From: an uncultured Paracoccaceae bacterium
GTDB lineage: Bacteria > Pseudomonadota > Alphaproteobacteria > Rhodobacterales > Rhodobacteraceae
Length of the DNA: 64,000 bases
NCBI GenBank assembly: GCA_943787785.1
Contig: CALSNT010000017.1
Span: 186,001 to 250,000 of the forward strand
Reading direction: 5' to 3'
The translations under genes and the position numbers were made by a program. The notes under the pieces were generated by a model. That model was given only the letters and a program-made list of their open reading frames with translations, was not told the origin of the DNA and did no database searches. Positions 36,438 to 45,127 of the stretch are shown one piece after another; the stretch's first letter is position 1; each line of letters begins with the position of its first letter.

Positions 36438-37523
36438 TTGCGCACCATCAAAGCCGCCGTCTGCCACGAGTTCGGTCAGCCCCTGCAAGTCGAATACGTC
36501 CAGCTTGCCCCTCCGGGACCCGGCGAAGTTCAGGTTGACCTCGCCGCCTGTGCAATTTGCCATTCCGACATCGCCTTTGCCGAGGGCATCTGGGGCGGCG
36601 ATCTGCCTGCCGTGTTCGGCCACGAGGCAGCCGGTCATGTCGCCGCCCTCGGCGACGGCGTCACCGGCCTGAATGTCGGCGACCCGGTCCTTGCCACGCT
36701 GATCCGCGCCTGCGGATGCTGCGCGCCCTGTGCGGGCGGCAAACCGGTGCTTTGCTCCAATCCTTCCGGCCTGAACCCGCTGACCACAGCGAGCGGTGAT
36801 CCCCTGGTACAAGCCATGGCCATCGGTGCATTCGCCGAGGCTGTGACAGTCCATCAAAGCCAGGTCGCCGCGATCCCGGACAGCCTGCCCATGGCCTCGG
36901 CCAGTCTGTTGTCCTGTGGCGTCATCACGGGCATCGGCGCTGTGGTGAACGCAGGCCAGCTACGCCCCGGCGAGGACGTGGTGGTTATTGGGGCAGGCGG
37001 TGTCGGCCTGAACGCGATCCAGGGCGCGCGGATTGCCGGGGCGCGGCGCATCGTTGCCGTGGACCTGAATGAAGACAAACTGGATGCGGCTATCGAGTTC
37101 GGCGCGACGGACGGCGTGCTGGCATCAGGCGAGGCTCCATGGCGGGACGTCAAGAAGGCAATCGGGCGCGGCGCCGATCTGGTCGCCGTCACGGTCGGGG
37201 CAATCCCGGCCTACAACCTGGCACCGCGCTATCTGGCGGCGGCCGGGCGGATCGTGATGGTTGGGATGCCCGCTTCCGACGCCGAGGCGAGCTATGTCCC
37301 TGTCAATTTCGCCGCCGTCGGACAGGGAATGGTCGGCTCGAAAATGGGGGATGTGGTGTTGTCGCGGGACATTCCCTGGCTGGTCGACCTCTATCAGCAG
37401 GGCCGGTTGAAGCTGGATGAACTCGTCTCGGCCACCTACCCGCTGGAACGGATCAATGCGGCGATCATCGACACCAAGGCCGGGTCGGCGCGGCGCAACG
37501 TGATCCTGTTTAATGAGGATTGA
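36438..37523 (+). CDS. Zinc-dependent alcohol dehydrogenase (class III-like)
   Basis: A 361-residue medium-chain dehydrogenase. The catalytic Zn site is in CAICHSDIAFAEG and VFGHEAAGHVAALGDGV. Four structural-Zn cysteines are in RACGCCAPCAGGKPVLC, and the NAD-binding motif is VVVIGAGGVGLNAIQGARIA. The pattern is close to formaldehyde dehydrogenase/class III ADH or Zn alcohol dehydrogenases used in catabolism; the substrate is unclear. The start is TTG at 36438, giving LRTIKAAVCHEFGQPLQVEY, after GCGAGG. Upstream codons would translate unconserved DNA. Confidence 0.85.
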   Translation: MRTIKAAVCHEFGQPLQVEYVQLAPPGPGEVQVDLAACAICHSDIAFAEGIWGGDLPAVFGHEAAGHVAALGDGVTGLNVGDPVLATLIRACGCCAPCAGGKPVLCSNPSGLNPLTTASGDPLVQAMAIGAFAEAVTVHQSQVAAIPDSLPMASASLLSCGVITGIGAVVNAGQLRPGEDVVVIGAGGVGLNAIQGARIAGARRIVAVDLNEDKLDAAIEFGATDGVLASGEAPWRDVKKAIGRGADLVAVTVGAIPAYNLAPRYLAAAGRIVMVGMPASDAEASYVPVNFAAVGQGMVGSKMGDVVLSRDIPWLVDLYQQGRLKLDELVSATYPLERINAAIIDTKAGSARRNVILFNED

Positions 37524-37589
37524 GAATTTCCCCGCCTGCGGCGGCGACCGGGGCCGCTTCGCGGTCGGGGCTTCGCCCGTTCGCGCCCC

Positions 37590-37610
37590 AAACTGTCCAC
37601 CGGACAGTTT
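37590..37610. repeat. 21-bp perfect inverted repeat
   Basis: AAACTGTCC-ACC-GGACAGTTT is a perfect 9-bp inverted repeat with a 3-nt loop. It lies 17 bp before motif copy 4 and after a GC-rich hairpin region (37536-37570). It may be a terminator or part of a larger Rhodobacteraceae-type intergenic repeat, since I recall similar wording elsewhere in the group. Confidence 0.6.
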
Positions 37611-37626
37611 GACTTCCGGGCGCTCA

Positions 37627-37662
37627 CCCTCCGGCGGTGATATTTATGGCGAAAGACAATGG
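37627..37662 (+). repeat. Short intergenic repeat motif, copy 4 (variant)
   Basis: CCCTCCGGCGGTGATATTT followed by ATGGCGAAAGACAATGG, the same core as copies 1-3 with several changes. It runs directly into GGAGG, the ribosome site of the next gene (ATG at 37676). As with copy 1, the repeat borders a gene start. Confidence 0.65.
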
Positions 37663-37675
37663 AGGCTCGGGCACA

Positions 37676-38916
37676 ATGAAGCTGGCTGATCTCGAAATTT
37701 TTGTCGTTACCCCTCCGGCTCCCGGCTGGGGTGGGCGGTACTGGATCATCCCGAAGCTGACAACCGATACCGGGGTGGTTGGTTACGGCGAATGCTATGC
37801 CAGCTCGGTCGGGCCGGACGCCATGCGGGCGGTAATCGCCGATGTGTTTGAGCGCCACATGGCGGGGCGAAGAACCCGGAAAACATCGAGCTGATGTTCC
37901 GCCGCGCCTATTCCAGCGGCTTTACCCAGCGCCCCGACCTGACAGTGATGGGCGCGTTTTCGGGGTTGGAGATCGCCTGCTGGGATATTCTGGGCAAAGA
38001 TCGGGATCGTCCGGTGCATGCCTTGCTGGGCGGGCGGGTGAACCAGCGTATCCGCGCCTATTCCTACCTCTATCCTGCGCCGGGATCGGACCTGAAGCGG
38101 TTCTGGACCTCGCCTTCGGATCACGCCGAGGTGGCCGCCCAGATGGTTGCGGACCACGGTTTCACCGCGTTGAAATTCGACCCCGCTGGTCCCTACACTA
38201 TCCATGGCGGCCATCAGCCGTCGATGCCTGATATCTCGCTCTCGGTGGCTACCTGCGCTGCGATCCGCGAGGCTGTCGGCGACAAAGCCGACCTGCTGTT
38301 CGGCACTCACGGGCAATTCACCACACCGGGTGCGATCCGGTTGGGCAACGCCATCGCGCCCTATAATCCGCTTTGGTACGAAGAGCCGGTGCCGCCGGAC
38401 AACCTAGCCGAATTCGCTGCCGTCGCCGCCGGACAGCCGGTTCCTCTGGCAACCGGAGAGCGATTGACAACGAAGGCCGAGTTTGGCGCGCTACTGCGCC
38501 TTGGCGGAGTAAAGATCCTGCAACCCGCACTTGGGCGTTCCGGCGGTATATGGGAAGCCAAGAAGATCGCCGCCATGGCTGAGGTGTTTAACGCCGAAAT
38601 GGCCCCCCATCTCTATGCCGGGCCGGTTGAATGGGCGGCGAATATCCAGCTGGCCGCCTCGATTCCGAATCTGCTGATTGCCGAGACGATCGGCACCGGC
38701 GGCGGGTTTCATGGTGACCTGATCGGCCACACCTACGGGTGGGATAACGGCTATGTTGTGCCGCCAGATCTGCCGGGGCTGGGAATAGACTTCGACGAAG
38801 ACCTTGCGCGGGCGCATCCGTTCACCGGCGGCGGGCTGCATTTGCAGATGCAGGAGGCACCTTGCGACTATCACGGCGACAACGCGTTTGAGGGCGGAGC
38901 GCCGCCGAAAGAATAA
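37676..38916 (+). CDS. Mandelate racemase/muconate lactonizing enzyme family protein (one frameshift)
   Basis: An enolase-superfamily protein, 413 residues when corrected. The N-terminal capping domain (LADLEIFVVTPPAPGWGGRY) leads to the barrel with SGLEIACWDILGKDRDRPVH, a Lys in ALKFDPAG, metal ligands in WYEEPVPPDN and ATGERLTTKAE, and a His in MAPHLYAGPVEW. The frame breaks at the four-G run 37864-37867; five G gives AGAKNPENIELMFRRAYSSG. Superfamily members dehydrate sugar acids or isomerise lactones; the substrate here is unknown. The start ATG at 37676 follows GGAGG. Confidence 0.85.
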
Positions 38917-38922
38917 ACCGGA

Positions 38923-39517
38923 TCAGAGGGACAGCAACTTGCCCTCGACCCGCGAAAGAAACCGGGCCCGATCCGCCTCGGTGACGCGATCCATCGAGTG
39001 CAATTGCAGCCATAGCCGCTTGCAGCGCGGGTGGAACAGCCCGCGCATTCCGCGCAGGATCATCGCCCGCCCCGGATCGCCAATCATCCGCAGCCACCAC
39101 CAGGGCGATCCGGAGGTGGTGAGCACGATCAACTGGCGGATGTTCGTTAGCTTCCCCCTGATCCGATCCGAGTTGCCGTCCGGCACTTCAAACGCCACGC
39201 CGGGCAGGAACACCCGCTCGAACCAGCCTTTTAGGATCGCGGGCGGGCCGTAGTTCCAGGTCGGGTAGATCAGACACAATACCTCGGCCCAGACCAGTGC
39301 ATCAATGTGATCCGACAGCGCATCGCGGTTGCTATCGGGATCGGTAAAATAGGCGTGCCATTCAACGCGCGCCATCACCGGGTTTGAAATGCAAAGCGTA
39401 AAGGTCAATCTGGCGAACCGCGTGCCCGGCTGCCGTCAATGTCCGCACCGCGCACTCCCTGAGGGTCGCATTGAAGCTGCGCTCGGACGGGTGGGCGTAG
39501 ACGATCAGGATATTCAT
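38923..39517 (-). CDS. NAD(P)H dehydrogenase (quinone)-like flavodoxin-fold protein (one frameshift)
   Basis: A 197-residue NQO1/MdaB-type flavoprotein once corrected. It begins MNILIVYAHPSERSFNATLR and has the FMN-loop region WAEVLCLIYPTWNYGPPAIL, KGWFERVFLPGVAFEV, and LTTSGSPWWW. The frame breaks at the GGG run 39380-39382; with GG the sequence reads LHFKPVMARVEWHAYFTDPD. Members reduce quinones or drugs with two electrons. It is convergent with the enolase-like gene, 6 bp apart. Confidence 0.85.
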
Positions 39518-39560
39518 TCAGCGCACCCGCCCCCTGACGCACCGGCGGACATGCCGGATT

Positions 39561-39638
39561 TGGCGATCCCGGGAGGACTCGAACCCCCCAACATCCTGAT
39601 TAGAAGTCAGGTGCTCTATCCAGTTGAGCTACGGGACC
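39561..39638 (-). tRNA. tRNA-Arg (anticodon TCT)
   Basis: The minus strand begins GGTCCCGTAGCTCAACTGGA. The anticodon arm is CCTGA-CTTCTAA-TCAGG with anticodon TCT, the acceptor GGTCCCG pairs CGGGATC with one G-T, and CCA is encoded. The T arm GGGGG-TTCGAGT-CCTCC is good. A run of six G makes the variable loop six nt instead of five, probably one extra base in the C run 39584-39589, like the other indels here. It should read AGA codons. Confidence 0.95.
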
Positions 39639-39681
39639 GCTTGGGTCGCCTTGTCGCGCAGGCAGGCGGTGCGATCAAGCG

Positions 39682-39994
39682 TCAGTGCGTCCAGGCACCG
39701 CGCCTGTTGGTGGCGAAATTCTCGGCATAGCCACCGGGGCGGATGTTGGGCTTGCGCTTTTTTGGTTCGGTCACAACGGGCGTCAATCCCGTGCGTTTCC
39801 GCATAGTCGAGCGCAGCTGCTTTCGTCTCGAACGACAGCTTGACCTGCGTTTGGGTGTCGTCGGACGAGGTCCAACCCATCAGCGGATCAATCCGGCGCG
39901 CGTGATCTGCGGAAAACTCCAGCACCCAGTTTCGGGTTCTGGCCGTGCCCGACGACATGGCAGTCCGGGCGGGTTGATAGATGCGTGCGCGCAT
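39682..39994 (-). CDS. NADH dehydrogenase accessory subunit, NDUFS4-like (one frameshift)
   Basis: A 103-residue protein like mitochondrial NDUFS4 / ETC complex I subunit (PF04800-type), a supernumerary subunit kept in alphaproteobacteria. It begins [20 protein letters not shown] and has [20 protein letters not shown] and [20 protein letters not shown]. An extra base at 39775-39776 breaks the frame; corrected, it ends [20 protein letters not shown] then [12 protein letters not shown]. The length is 3n+1, confirming a single insertion. It sits next to tRNA-Arg, divergent from uvrB. Confidence 0.9.
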
Positions 39995-40150
39995 GGGGCG
40001 ACCCTTGATCAGCAAGTTTTCAGCGCTGTTTATCGTCCAGTTATCGCCGCCGGGCAAGGCCAACTGACGCCTGCTGACAGGAGACTTCGCCCCACGCCTT
40101 GAAGTGCGCGCGCAGAAGCGCAATCTGTGGGTCAGCCGAAAGGAATACTG

Positions 40151-42329
40151 ATGCAGACCCCGATGCTCCACGCCCCTGCTACCGCGGTTAAGCCGCGCCC
40201 CAAACTGCAGGGCGGCATCCGGCTGGTTATGCATAGCGAGTTCGAACCGGCGGGCGACCAGCCCACAGCCATTGCCGAGCTTGCGGCGGGTGTGAACGAT
40301 GGCGAACAGAATCAGGTTCTGCTGGGCGCAACTGGGACCGGTAAGACCTATACGATGGCCAAGCTGATCGAGCAGACCCAGCGCCCCGCCATCATCCTCG
40401 CCCCGAACAAAACGCTGGCCGCTCAGCTTTACGGAGAGTTCAAAGGGTTCTTCCCGGACAACGCCGTCGAGTATTTCGTCAGCTTTTACGACTATTACCA
40501 GCCCGAGGCTTATGTCGCCCGATCCGACACCTTCATCGAGAAAGAAAGCCAGATCAACGACCAGATCGACCGGATGCGCCACTCGGCGACGCGGGCACTG
40601 CTGGAACGCGATGACGTGATTATCGTCGCCTCGGTGTCGTGCATCTACGGCATCGGGTCGGTCGAAACCTACGGGGCGATGACCCAGGATTTGCATGTCG
40701 GGAACAATTACGACCAACGCGCCGTCATGGCCGACCTTGTCGCCCAGCAATACAAACGCAACGATCAGGCGTTTCAGCGCGGCTGCTTTCCGGGTGCGCG
40801 GCGATTCACTGGAAATTTTCCCGCCCACCTTGACGATCGCGCATGGCGCTTGTCGTTCTTCGGCGAGGAATTGGAACGATCACCGAATTTGACCCGCTGA
40901 CCGGGGAAAAAACCGACAGCTTTCGATAAGGTCCGTGTCTACGCCAATTCGCATTATGTCACCCCGAAACCGACGATGAAGCAGGCCATCATCAAGCATC
41001 AAAAAGGAACTGAAACTGCGTCTTGACGCAATTGGTGGACGAGGGCAAACTGCTGGAAGCGCAGCGACTTGGAACAGCGCACCAATTTCGATCTCGAGAT
41101 GCTGGAGGCGACCGGCGTTTGCAACGGCATCGAAAACTATTCACGCTATCTGACGGGCCGCGCACCGGGCGAGCCGCCCCCCACCCTGTTCGAATTCATC
41201 CCCGACAATGCCATCGTTTTCGCCGATGAATCCCACGTCAGCGTGCCCCAGATCGGCGGCATGTACAAAGGCGACTATCGGCGCAAATTCACGCTGGCCG
41301 AACACGGCTTCCGCCTGCCGTCCTGCATGGACAACCGCCCCCTGAAGTTCGAAGAATGGGACGCCATGCGCCCGCAATCGGTCTTCGTATCTGCCACCCC
41401 GCAGCTGGGAACTGGAACAATCCGGCGGCGTTTTCGCCGAACAAGTCATCCGCCCCACCGGCCTGCTTGACCCGATGATCGAAATCCGCCCCGTGGACAT
41501 GCAGGTCGACGATCTGCTCGACGAAGTCCGCCGCGTGCCGAGGCCGGCATGCGCACCCTGTCACCACGCTGACCAAACGCATGGCCGAAGACCTGACCGA
41601 ATACCTGCACGAACAGGGCATCAAGGTGCGCTATATGCACTCGGACATCGACACGCTGGAACGCATCGAAATCCTGCGCGATCTGCGGCTCGGCGCATTC
41701 GACGTGCTGGTCGGGATCAACTTGCTGCGCGAAGGCTTGGACATCCCCGAATGCGGGCTGGTCGCCATTCTGGACGCGGATAAGGAAGGCTTCTCTGCGC
41801 TCCGAAACCTCGCTTGATCCAGACCATCGGACGCGCCGCCCGCAACGTCGACGGCCGCGTCATCATGTACGCCGACCGGATCACCGGTTCCATGGAGCGC
41901 GCCCTGCGCGAAACCGACCGGCGGCGCGAAAAGCAGATCGCCTATAACGAGAAACACGGGATCACCCCAACCACGGTGAAAAAGAACGTCGAGGATGTTC
42001 TGGCCGGCCTTTACAAAGGCGACACAGATCAAAGCCGCGTGACAGTGAAGGTCGACAAAGGCCTCGCCGGAGGCAACCTGCTGGCCGTGCTGGACGGGCT
42101 GCGAACGGATATGAGGAAAGCCGCCGAGAACCTGGAGTTCGAGGACGCCGCGCGGCTGAGGGATGAGGTCAAACGGCTGGAGGCGGTAGAACTGGCCATC
42201 GCCGACGATCCACTGGCGCGGCAGGCGGCGGTCGAGGCGGCGAGCGAGGCCGCAACAAAGGGCAAAGGGCGCAGTACGGCCGGAAGGCCGGGACAGAGAG
42301 GCGGGAATGTTAGGCGGAGGGGGCGGTGA
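40151..42329 (+). CDS. uvrB: Excinuclease ABC subunit UvrB (about 12 indels as read)
   Basis: The DNA-damage recognition helicase of nucleotide excision repair. Walker A is [19 protein letters not shown], the beta-hairpin region [20 protein letters not shown], motif [13 protein letters not shown], motif [22 protein letters not shown], and the C-terminal UVR motif [20 protein letters not shown]. As read, the gene is broken by indels near 40788, 40817, 40877, 40922, 41003, 41028, 41069, 41401, 41537, 41560, 41794 and 41814. Correcting all of them restores one 725-residue protein of normal length with conserved residues throughout. The rest of the codons show no decay, so I favour poor sequence quality over a true pseudogene. 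Confidence 0.9.
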
Positions 42330-43174
42330 AGGGGTTTGGGCTCATTATCCTTCGCGTGTTAATGGGCACATTTTGTACAGCGCTTGCCACCCTGCCAACA
42401 GTATCGAAGGCAGCGGATCTACAGGATAGACCGTCGGTATATCCCGGTCTGACGTGCCTGTCGGCACCCTATGATACATCAGGCGACGGCGCGGAAACCA
42501 GAATTACTGAATTGATTTCCACGCTCAGACAATCAATTGCCAGTTTCCCATCACTTCAGAAGGCGCTCAGGATCCGCGCGCCGGACATTTGTACCTATTC
42601 GACTACTTTTGACGCCAGAGGGTTCTATGATCCGGTGGCCAACCTGATAGCATTGAACGCAAACATGACGCGCGGTGCTCAACTGGCGATTCTTATTCAC
42701 GAATTGCGCCACCTTGATCAGGAAAGTGTTGGTGCATGCCCGTCGCCGAATCTGTCGATGCAGGAAACCGCACGCGCCGTCTTTTCGCTGGAAGCTGACG
42801 CAAACGCAACGGTTGTTCTGATTGCCCATGCACTGCGAAAAGCCGGGAACCCCGGACCCTGGGAAGCAATTCAGGGATTTCCCCACTACAAAGATATCGC
42901 GGATGTATTTCTAGAATCCATCGAAGAGATCAACGATCCCGGACTCGCCATGGCCGAGGCGTTTTCGCAGTGGTACGAGGCAGAATGGCGGCGCGAGCGT
43001 TACTATATTTCGACGTGCAGCGATTATCTCGACCGCCAAGACGTCGAACATCGACTGCCAACGTATCAGCTTTTACAGCCCGATTTTCTGGAACAGCTGT
43101 GCCGCATGCCCGACGGAACGCCCTATTCCTGTTCCCAGGCGGCGACGGGCAGCATTCGCTATCCCACCGACTAG
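42326..43174 (+). CDS. Secreted putative metallopeptidase (HELRH motif)
   Basis: A 282-residue protein with a signal peptide (LIILRVLMGTFCTALATLPT region) and a zincin-like AILIHELRHLDQESV motif near residue 130, where HExxH is expected (His-Glu-Leu-Arg-His). SLEADANATVVLIAHAL downstream supplies a candidate third ligand. It resembles Pfam DUF6782-type predicted metallopeptidases by memory. It starts with GTG at 42326, overlapping the uvrB stop by 4 bp after a GGAGG-rich stretch, so it may be translated after uvrB. Several Cys in the C-terminus (STCSDY, EQLCRMPDGTPYSCSQ) suggest disulfides and an extracytoplasmic location. Confidence 0.75.
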   Translation: MKGFGLIILRVLMGTFCTALATLPTVSKAADLQDRPSVYPGLTCLSAPYDTSGDGAETRITELISTLRQSIASFPSLQKALRIRAPDICTYSTTFDARGFYDPVANLIALNANMTRGAQLAILIHELRHLDQESVGACPSPNLSMQETARAVFSLEADANATVVLIAHALRKAGNPGPWEAIQGFPHYKDIADVFLESIEEINDPGLAMAEAFSQWYEAEWRRERYYISTCSDYLDRQDVEHRLPTYQLLQPDFLEQLCRMPDGTPYSCSQAATGSIRYPTD

Positions 43175-43177
43175 ACG

Positions 43178-43570
43178 TCAGTTCTGCAAACTCTCTAGGT
43201 AGTAGGCAATCGACAGAATGCGACCGCGCGCTTCCATCACCGCGGAATACGTTCCGTGATCCGCAGCCTCTGCGCTGAAGATCCTACCATAGACCGGCAT
43301 CGGGCCGCCGTGCGCTCTGACGCCAGTACGTCCGTCGACAATGTGAATCACATCCAACATCGGAAACTTGCCATCGTTTTCCTGGGTGAGCACAGTCAGG
43401 TCTGGAACCTTTTCCAGAAGAAGCTCGGTCAATGGGCCCTCACCCTTGGCGTCCAGACCATGGCATGTCGCGCAATACTGCTGGAAGGTTGCCTCGCCAA
43501 TCTCCTCCGCAGGGGCAGAAATCGCCGACGCGACGACGAGTGCCAAAGCTGCCGGTATTCTTAGTTCCAT
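43178..43570 (-). CDS. Periplasmic cytochrome c (class I)
   Basis: A 130-residue protein with a signal peptide (RIPAALALVVASAISAPA) and one heme c motif, QYCATCHGLDAKGEG (CxxCH). A Met axial ligand could be in DGKFPMLDVIH or GGPMPVYG. The C-terminal helix GRILSIAYYLESLQN is typical. It is convergent with the metallopeptidase gene, 3 bp apart, and lies downstream of phnY on the same strand with a 98-bp gap. Its redox partner is unknown. Confidence 0.88.
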   Translation of the reverse strand: MELRIPAALALVVASAISAPAEEIGEATFQQYCATCHGLDAKGEGPLTELLLEKVPDLTVLTQENDGKFPMLDVIHIVDGRTGVRAHGGPMPVYGRIFSAEAADHGTYSAVMEARGRILSIAYYLESLQN

Positions 43571-43668
43571 CGGTCAAATCCTCCAAGATAGCTGCAGAGC
43601 GCAATGCTACCTTGCAGAGCCGACACGAAGATTGACCGAGATCAATGCGGCGCGTTTGATCGGTTCCC

Positions 43669-45124
43669 CTATCCCGGCCAAGGCATCGAATACGTCTTCA
43701 CGTTCGTGAAAAACTTCATCGCCTCCAGCACACCTTCCTTCACGCCGTTGCCGCTGTCCTTGATGCCGCCGAAGGGCGACATCTCGATCCGGTATCCCGG
43801 CTGTTCCCAAATGTTCACCGTACCCACGTCCAGCCCCTGGATGAAGGCTGTCGCGCGGTGCAGGTCGTTGGTGCAAACCCCTGAGGACAAGCCGAAATCG
43901 GTGGCGTTGGAGATCCGCATCACCTCGGCATCATCATCCGGAACCCGCACGATCGGGATGATCGGGCCGAAGGTTTCTTCCCACACCAGCTCACTATCAT
44001 GCGGCACATGGTCGACCACGATGGGCGGCAGCAGCGCGCCCTGACGTTCCGGGTGATAGAGGATCTTCGCCCCGGCTTTCTCCGCCGCAAACACCCGGTT
44101 TTCAAACACCTCCGCCGCCTGCGCATGGATCACACAGCCCAACTGCGTCTCAGGGTCCTGAGGGTCGCCGAATTTGATCTTCTTTGCCTTCTCAACAATC
44201 AGCGGCACCAGCTTATCCGCAACGCTTTCCTGCACCAGTATCCGCTTGATCGCCGTACAGCGCTGCCCCGAATTCCCGGTCGCGCCAGCCACCGCAATTG
44301 TCGCAGCCTTTTCCAGATCGGCATCGGAGAGGTCATTCAGAATAATCAGCGGATCATTCCCGCCCAATTCCAGCGCCGTGCGCTTATACCCGGCCTTTTC
44401 CGCAATCATCTTCCCAACCGGCACGCCGCCGGTAAACGTAATGATGTCGATATCCGGATTGGTCACCATCTCATCCCCGATATCCGCCGGCATTCCAGTG
44501 ACAATCTGGAACATCTCTGGCGGCAACCCAGCCTCATACAGAATATCGGCCAAAGTGATCGCGGTCAGCGGAGTCAATTCCGTTGGCTTGCAAACCACGC
44601 AGTTATTCGTCGCAATGGCAGGCGCAATTTTATGCGCAACCATATTCAGCGGGTGATTGAACGGCGTGATCGCCGAGATCGCCCCAACCGGTTCGCGCAT
44701 CGTATAGATCCGCCGCTCTTTTCCGTGCGGCGTCAGATCGCAGGAAAATATCTGCCCGTCATCCAGAATAGCCAGCTGACCGGCCAAAGTGAACACATCG
44801 TAACTGCGACCGGTTTCATACAGCGAGTGCTGCTTGCAAATCCCCAGTTCCAGCGTCAGCCAATGGGCAATCTCCTCACGCCGATCGCGAATAATTTCCC
44901 CTGCGCGAAACAGAATCTGCTGACGCTCATACCGCGTCAATTTCGGCTTATAGGCTTTGGCAATTGCGAACGCCTGGCGCGCATGTTCCGCCGTCCCGGC
45001 AGGAACCGTGCCGATCACCTGATCGGTTATAGGGATAACGCACCTCAACCACATCGTCGGTGAAGACCTTCTCGCCGCCAATCCGCATCGCCTCATGACG
45101 TACCGTTTGATCAATCGCATTCAT
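43669..45124 (-). CDS. phnY: Phosphonoacetaldehyde dehydrogenase PhnY (one frameshift)
   Basis: An ALDH-superfamily enzyme oxidising phosphonoacetaldehyde to phosphonoacetate, 484 residues corrected. The catalytic Cys is in [13 protein letters not shown], Glu in [14 protein letters not shown], and the NAD motif in [36 protein letters not shown] is characteristic of this group. The start [20 protein letters not shown] at 45124 reads to VEVRYPY, then an extra base at 45027-45028 breaks the frame; without it [20 protein letters not shown] follows directly. It lies 3 bp after phnA, with phnW upstream, the three-gene 2-aminoethylphosphonate pathway. Confidence 0.93.
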
Positions 45125-45127
45125 CGC

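Noticed and set aside
40639-41500. uvrB as a genuine pseudogene or several split genes
   Set aside because: Every fragment is collinear UvrB with conserved residues and no stop codons beyond those caused by indels; sequence error is the better reading, though not proven.
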